A stretch of DNA of 64,000 nucleotides from CAZCFB01 sp964511535 (GTDB lineage Bacteria; Myxococcota_A; Polyangia; GCA-2747355; CAZCFB01): assembly GCA_964511535.1 (NCBI GenBank), contig CAZEFW010000002.1:62001-126000 (forward strand), given 5' to 3'. The notes beneath the pieces were generated by a model, which worked only from the letters and a program-made list of their open reading frames with translations, had not been told where the DNA came from and did no database searches. The position numbers and the translations under genes were made by a program. Below are positions 60,784 through 64,000 of this stretch, piece after piece (positions within the stretch are counted from its first letter, which is position 1; every line of letters begins with the position of its first letter).

Positions 60784-62343
60784 TCAGTAGGGGAGGGGGG
60801 CCTCTTTCTTTCGCTTCTTCTTTGTCTTCTTCTTCGGCGGCGCATTGCGTCGCTTTACGCGCGGCGGCCTGCGCCTCGCCCTGTCGGAGCCAGGCCTCGG
60901 CTGTACGCGCCGCTTGCCAGCGTCCGGCAATAGTATCACCTCCGGCTCCAGCGGCGGCAGATCCGGCGCGCCGAAGTCCGGCTCCGGGTCGGGGACCGCG
61001 GCCCGGGCGGGCGCGGGCGCCAGCGCAGGGGGCGGGACCTGGGCCGCCGGCGCCAGGTCCGGGCCGCCGCGGGAGGCGAGGTAGAAGGTCAGCCCGCTGG
61101 CCACGCAGGCCGCGAGGATCACCAGCGCCACCAGGGCGCCGGCCCGCACGGGGAGCGGCGCAGCGGGCCTGGCCGCGGTGAAGTGCACCGCGGAGTTGTC
61201 CACGATGGTCTCGTCGCCGTCAGACGGCGCCAGCCGCACCTCTGTGGGCCGCTCGGCCACGGGGCCATCTCCCGCCTCCTCGGGCCCGATGAAGAAGTGG
61301 GTCGGGCCCTCGCCCTCCAGGTCGCCCGCCGTCAGGAAGATGTCGGTGGGCTCCATGGGCGCCAGCTCCTGCGGGGAGGGCGTGTTGGCGGCGCGCCCCC
61401 GCAGCAGGGCGCTGACCCGATCCAGCCGCTCGGCGAAGTGCTCCTTCATCCACCGGCCCAGCTGCCACGAGCTGTACCCCTCCGCGTACCACACCGTCTC
61501 CAGCGCGGCCTGCATCTCCCGGGCCGATGAGGGCCGAGCTTCTCGGTCGCGGGACAGGGCGCGCAGGCAGATCGCCTCCAGCCGCGGGTCCACTCCCGGG
61601 CTCAGGGTGGCCGGCCGCGGCACCTCGGCGCGCTCCACCCGCTTGAGGATGCTGATGTCGTTGTCCCCGTCGAACAGCTTGCGCCCGGTGAGCAGCTCGA
61701 ACAGGATGGCCCCCGCGCTGAAGATGTCGGAGCGGTGGTCCACCTCCGCTCCCGCCGCCTGCTCCGGCGACATGTACGAGATCTTCCCCTTGATCCCACC
61801 CATGGTCATGTAGTTGCGCTGGGCCGCCTTGGCGATGCCGAAGTCGATGAGCTTGACCTCGCCGTCCAGGGTCACCATCACGTTGCGGGGGTTGACGTCC
61901 CTGTGGATGATGCCGAGCGGCTGCCCGTGCCAGTCGTCCTTGGTGTGGGCGTGGTGCAGCGCGCCGCACACCTCTGACAGCAGATAGGAGGCCATGGCCA
62001 CCGGCGGGGGCTCCCCCAGGCGATCGTGCACCTGCAGGATGTCGCGCAGGGAGACGCCGTGGATGTACTCCATGGCGATGATGTAGGTGTTGTTCACCCG
62101 GCCGAAGTCGAACACCTGCCCGATGCCCCGGTGCTGAAGCTGCGCCGAGATGGCGGCCTCGTCCATGAACATCTCGACGAAGTCCCGGGAGTCGGCGAAG
62201 TCGGAGCGGATCTTCTTGATCACCAGCAGCTTCTGGTAGCGGCCCGCTCCCTTGGCCCTGCACAGGTATACCTCCGCCATACCGCCCTTGGCGATGCGGC
62301 CGAGCAGCTCGTACTGGATAAGGCTGTGCAGGACATCGCCCAC
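60784..62343 (-). CDS. Transmembrane serine/threonine protein kinase (PknB-like)
   Basis: The 519-residue protein has an N-terminal kinase domain with GRIAKGGMAEVYL, catalytic lysine in LVIKKIRSDF, GIIHRDVNPRNVMV, LIDFGIAK and SYMSPEQAAG. The HRD loop has Asn for the usual Lys two residues after the catalytic Asp (HRDVNPRN), as in many myxobacterial kinases. A linker, one membrane helix (ALVALVILAACVASGLTFYLA) and a short Pro/Lys-rich outer part follow. It begins with a GTG and lies between two TPR-protein genes. Confidence 0.88.
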   Translation of the reverse strand: MGDVLHSLIQYELLGRIAKGGMAEVYLCRAKGAGRYQKLLVIKKIRSDFADSRDFVEMFMDEAAISAQLQHRGIGQVFDFGRVNNTYIIAMEYIHGVSLRDILQVHDRLGEPPPVAMASYLLSEVCGALHHAHTKDDWHGQPLGIIHRDVNPRNVMVTLDGEVKLIDFGIAKAAQRNYMTMGGIKGKISYMSPEQAAGAEVDHRSDIFSAGAILFELLTGRKLFDGDNDISILKRVERAEVPRPATLSPGVDPRLEAICLRALSRDREARPSSAREMQAALETVWYAEGYSSWQLGRWMKEHFAERLDRVSALLRGRAANTPSPQELAPMEPTDIFLTAGDLEGEGPTHFFIGPEEAGDGPVAERPTEVRLAPSDGDETIVDNSAVHFTAARPAAPLPVRAGALVALVILAACVASGLTFYLASRGGPDLAPAAQVPPPALAPAPARAAVPDPEPDFGAPDLPPLEPEVILLPDAGKRRVQPRPGSDRARRRPPRVKRRNAPPKKKTKKKRKKEAPLPY

Positions 62344-62383
62344 GGCACCGACCAGGATACTACTTTTTTTTGGACCCGGCCTT

Positions 62384-64000
62384 TTACTCCCCCGCCCCCG
62401 GCGACAGGCCCAGGTCCCGGCGCAGGGCCAGGAAGCGCGGGTCCACCAGGAAGGCGAGCAGGTCGGCGGTCCGCGGTCCGATGCCGTCGGCGTCCTCCAG
62501 CGCGGCCGCCTCCTGCAGGGCCTGCAGCGGATCGCCGGCCAGGGCCATGCCTGCGCGGTTGGCCCCGAGCACCACGGCCTCCCTGTATACCGCCAGGTCC
62601 TCTCCCGCCAGGCCAGCGGTCACCGCGGGCAGCGCCTCGCCCAGCCGCTCCAGCTCCTGCGCGTCCAGCTGGTCCACCAGCCTCAACGCCTCGGTGCGCA
62701 CGGCCTCTCCCTGCTCGCCAAGGGGCAGCTCGCAGGTCGGCCGCGCGGCGCGACCGAGGGCTGTCAGCAGCACCGCGGCGCGCCGGGAGGTCATGTCCAG
62801 CAAGGGGAGCGCGCCCTCGTTGATGAGGAACAGCGCTCGCCCGATGAGGAACCGCTCCGACGGCGAGATGAGCCCCCGCGCCAGGTCCGCGCCCACGAGC
62901 AGGGCGGGCGCGTCGAGGATCTCGGCGGCCACGAGGCGCTTGCGCGCCGGCGAGATGTACAGATCGAACGTCACGCCGCCCAGCTGGTCCGCGGCCTCCT
63001 CGCACAGGGTGCGCAGCGGGTGCCCCGCGACGACCTTGTCCCGGTCGCTCAAGCCCAGGGCCGCCGGCTTGCTGGCCAGCAGTCGGTGCAGGGTGGGCCG
63101 CACCATCTGCAGCAGCTGACGCAGGGCGCCGCTGGCCGCGGCGGGCACCAGCAGCTGCTCGTAGCGGTAGCGGGTCAGCCCGCCAGACGGCACCGGCGCG
63201 CAGCGGTACTGGTGAAGCTTGAGGAACCGGCGCTCCGCCTCGTCGAGCAGCCCCTCCTGGCCGCCCGCCTCCTCCAGGTGGGCCCGGGCCACGCAGGTGC
63301 AGAAAAAGGCGTCGTACTGGCGCTGCCACTTGTGGATCCGCCCCAGGTGCTGGAACCGGTCCCCTGCCAGCGGGTCGAGGGTCAGCGCGTCCCGGACCCG
63401 CGCCGCGGAGCGCGTCAGGTGGCCCTCCGCTGCCTCCCGGTCCCCGCGGCTGCCGTGCACCGCCGCCAGCCGCTCGATGACAGAGATGTCCAGCGGCGCC
63501 AGGTCGAGGGCCTCCTCCAGGCGGGTGATCGCCTCGCGCGGTCGCCCGGCCTCCTCGTCCAGCAGCCGCGCCTCCTCCTTGAGCAGCTCGACCCGGTCGC
63601 CGGATTCGTGGGTCAGCTGGATCAGCTGGGTGATCGCCTCGCGCTGGGTGTCCAGGTCCCGCGCCGCCTGCGCCGCCCGCAGCATGAGCCGCAGGGTGTC
63701 CTCGGCCGGCTGCTCGTCGTCCTCGGCGGCCTGCTGCAGCGAGCTGAGGGCTGCCAGCGGCATGTCCATGCCGAGCTGCAGCTCGCCCAGGCGCCGGCGG
63801 ATGCGCGCCCGCTCTCCTGATTCGCCCACGGTGGAGATGGTCTTGGTGTACAGCTCCTCGGCCTCGGCCCACTCCTGCCTGGCGTAGTGCTGATCCGCCA
63901 GGGCCACCTGCACTGTCAGGTTGTCCGGGTCCAGCTCCGCGGCCCGGCGAAGGCAGGCGAGGCCCTTGCGCTCCTCGCCCAGGCGCTGGATGTAGAGCTC
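62384..64000 (-). CDS. TPR-repeat protein, partial (N-terminus outside window)
   Basis: The frame is open from the right window edge to the TAA at 62384. The ~538 visible residues begin with TPR-like helices (QVALADQHYARQEWAEAEELYTKTIS, RARIRRRLGELQLGMD, ALDLAPLDISVIERLAAVHGSRGDREAAEGH). A long Leu/Ala/Arg-rich helical region with few motifs follows. The coding pattern continues above 63913 to the edge (a TPR-like ACLRRAAELDPDNL stretch), so a start there would be wrong. Such proteins are common next to kinases in myxobacteria-like genomes and act as scaffolds. Confidence 0.75.
   Translation of the reverse strand, partial: ELYIQRLGEERKGLACLRRAAELDPDNLTVQVALADQHYARQEWAEAEELYTKTISTVGESGERARIRRRLGELQLGMDMPLAALSSLQQAAEDDEQPAEDTLRLMLRAAQAARDLDTQREAITQLIQLTHESGDRVELLKEEARLLDEEAGRPREAITRLEEALDLAPLDISVIERLAAVHGSRGDREAAEGHLTRSAARVRDALTLDPLAGDRFQHLGRIHKWQRQYDAFFCTCVARAHLEEAGGQEGLLDEAERRFLKLHQYRCAPVPSGGLTRYRYEQLLVPAAASGALRQLLQMVRPTLHRLLASKPAALGLSDRDKVVAGHPLRTLCEEAADQLGGVTFDLYISPARKRLVAAEILDAPALLVGADLARGLISPSERFLIGRALFLINEGALPLLDMTSRRAAVLLTALGRAARPTCELPLGEQGEAVRTEALRLVDQLDAQELERLGEALPAVTAGLAGEDLAVYREAVVLGANRAGMALAGDPLQALQEAAALEDADGIGPRTADLLAFLVDPRFLALRRDLGLSPGAGE

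Overview
This 64 kb window looks like chromosomal DNA from a GC-rich deltaproteobacterial-type organism, most likely a Myxococcota-like or related uncultured lineage. The reasons are strong GC-rich codon bias, two adjacent exported proteins ending in a MYXO-CTERM-like tail (GC, hydrophobic segment, Arg cluster), many lipoproteins with Asp/Pro/Lys-rich linkers, Cys-containing PAS regulators, multihaem cytochromes and numerous candidate sigma-54 promoters. No rRNA, tRNA, CRISPR array, phage or transposase gene was recognised. Both ends cut a gene: a PHP-type hydrolase at the left and a TPR protein at the right.

Layout. 1-3.6 kb: partial PHP hydrolase, argH and argG, all leftward. 3.6-7.8 kb: a CARDB-repeat surface protein, a secreted papain-like cysteine peptidase and a lipoprotein. 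7.8-8.5 kb: a non-coding tandem duplication beside a DUF222-HNH nuclease gene. 9.9-14.2 kb: an MtfA-like peptidase, a NifX/NifB-type His-rich protein and two paralogous kinase/response-regulator pairs facing each other. 14.2-23.8 kb: a membrane redox-complex operon (TmcD, TmcC and TmcB-like, a 15-haem lipoprotein cytochrome, a Tat ferredoxin, an NrfD-type protein and a small membrane protein) with its own sigma-54 activator, a Fis-type protein and a class III cytochrome. 23.9-34.5 kb: symporter, phasin-like protein, aminotransferase, outer-membrane protein, two glycosyltransferases, NHL lipoprotein, HAD phosphatase, and a stand-alone carrier protein plus adenylation enzyme.

34.7-42.8 kb is the most unusual part. 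A small secreted protein, a nitrilase-fold lipoprotein, a TPP-dependent decarboxylase-like protein, an aldehyde dehydrogenase and a glutamate-dehydrogenase homologue all carry export signals, although the last three belong to families that normally act in the cytoplasm. The TPP enzyme and aldehyde dehydrogenase are paired as in the cyanobacterial 2-oxoglutarate decarboxylase/succinic semialdehyde dehydrogenase bypass. With the divergent glutamate-dehydrogenase homologue they could form an exported glutamate-to-succinate route, or a set of repurposed enzyme folds. Both divergent units have good -24/-12 sigma-54 promoter matches.

42.9-54.5 kb: TfoX-like protein, arylsulfotransferase-like lipoprotein, three large membrane glycosyltransferase-like proteins, a radical SAM protein with unusual cysteine spacing and a degenerate sigma-54-activator relative. 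54.6-64 kb: a tightly overlapping DUF3604 / peptidyl-prolyl isomerase / HupE-UreJ operon, lipoproteins, a Ser/Thr kinase and TPR proteins. Several genes end inside short perfect hairpins that straddle the stop codon. All functional statements come from reading motifs and gene order by eye; no database search was run.
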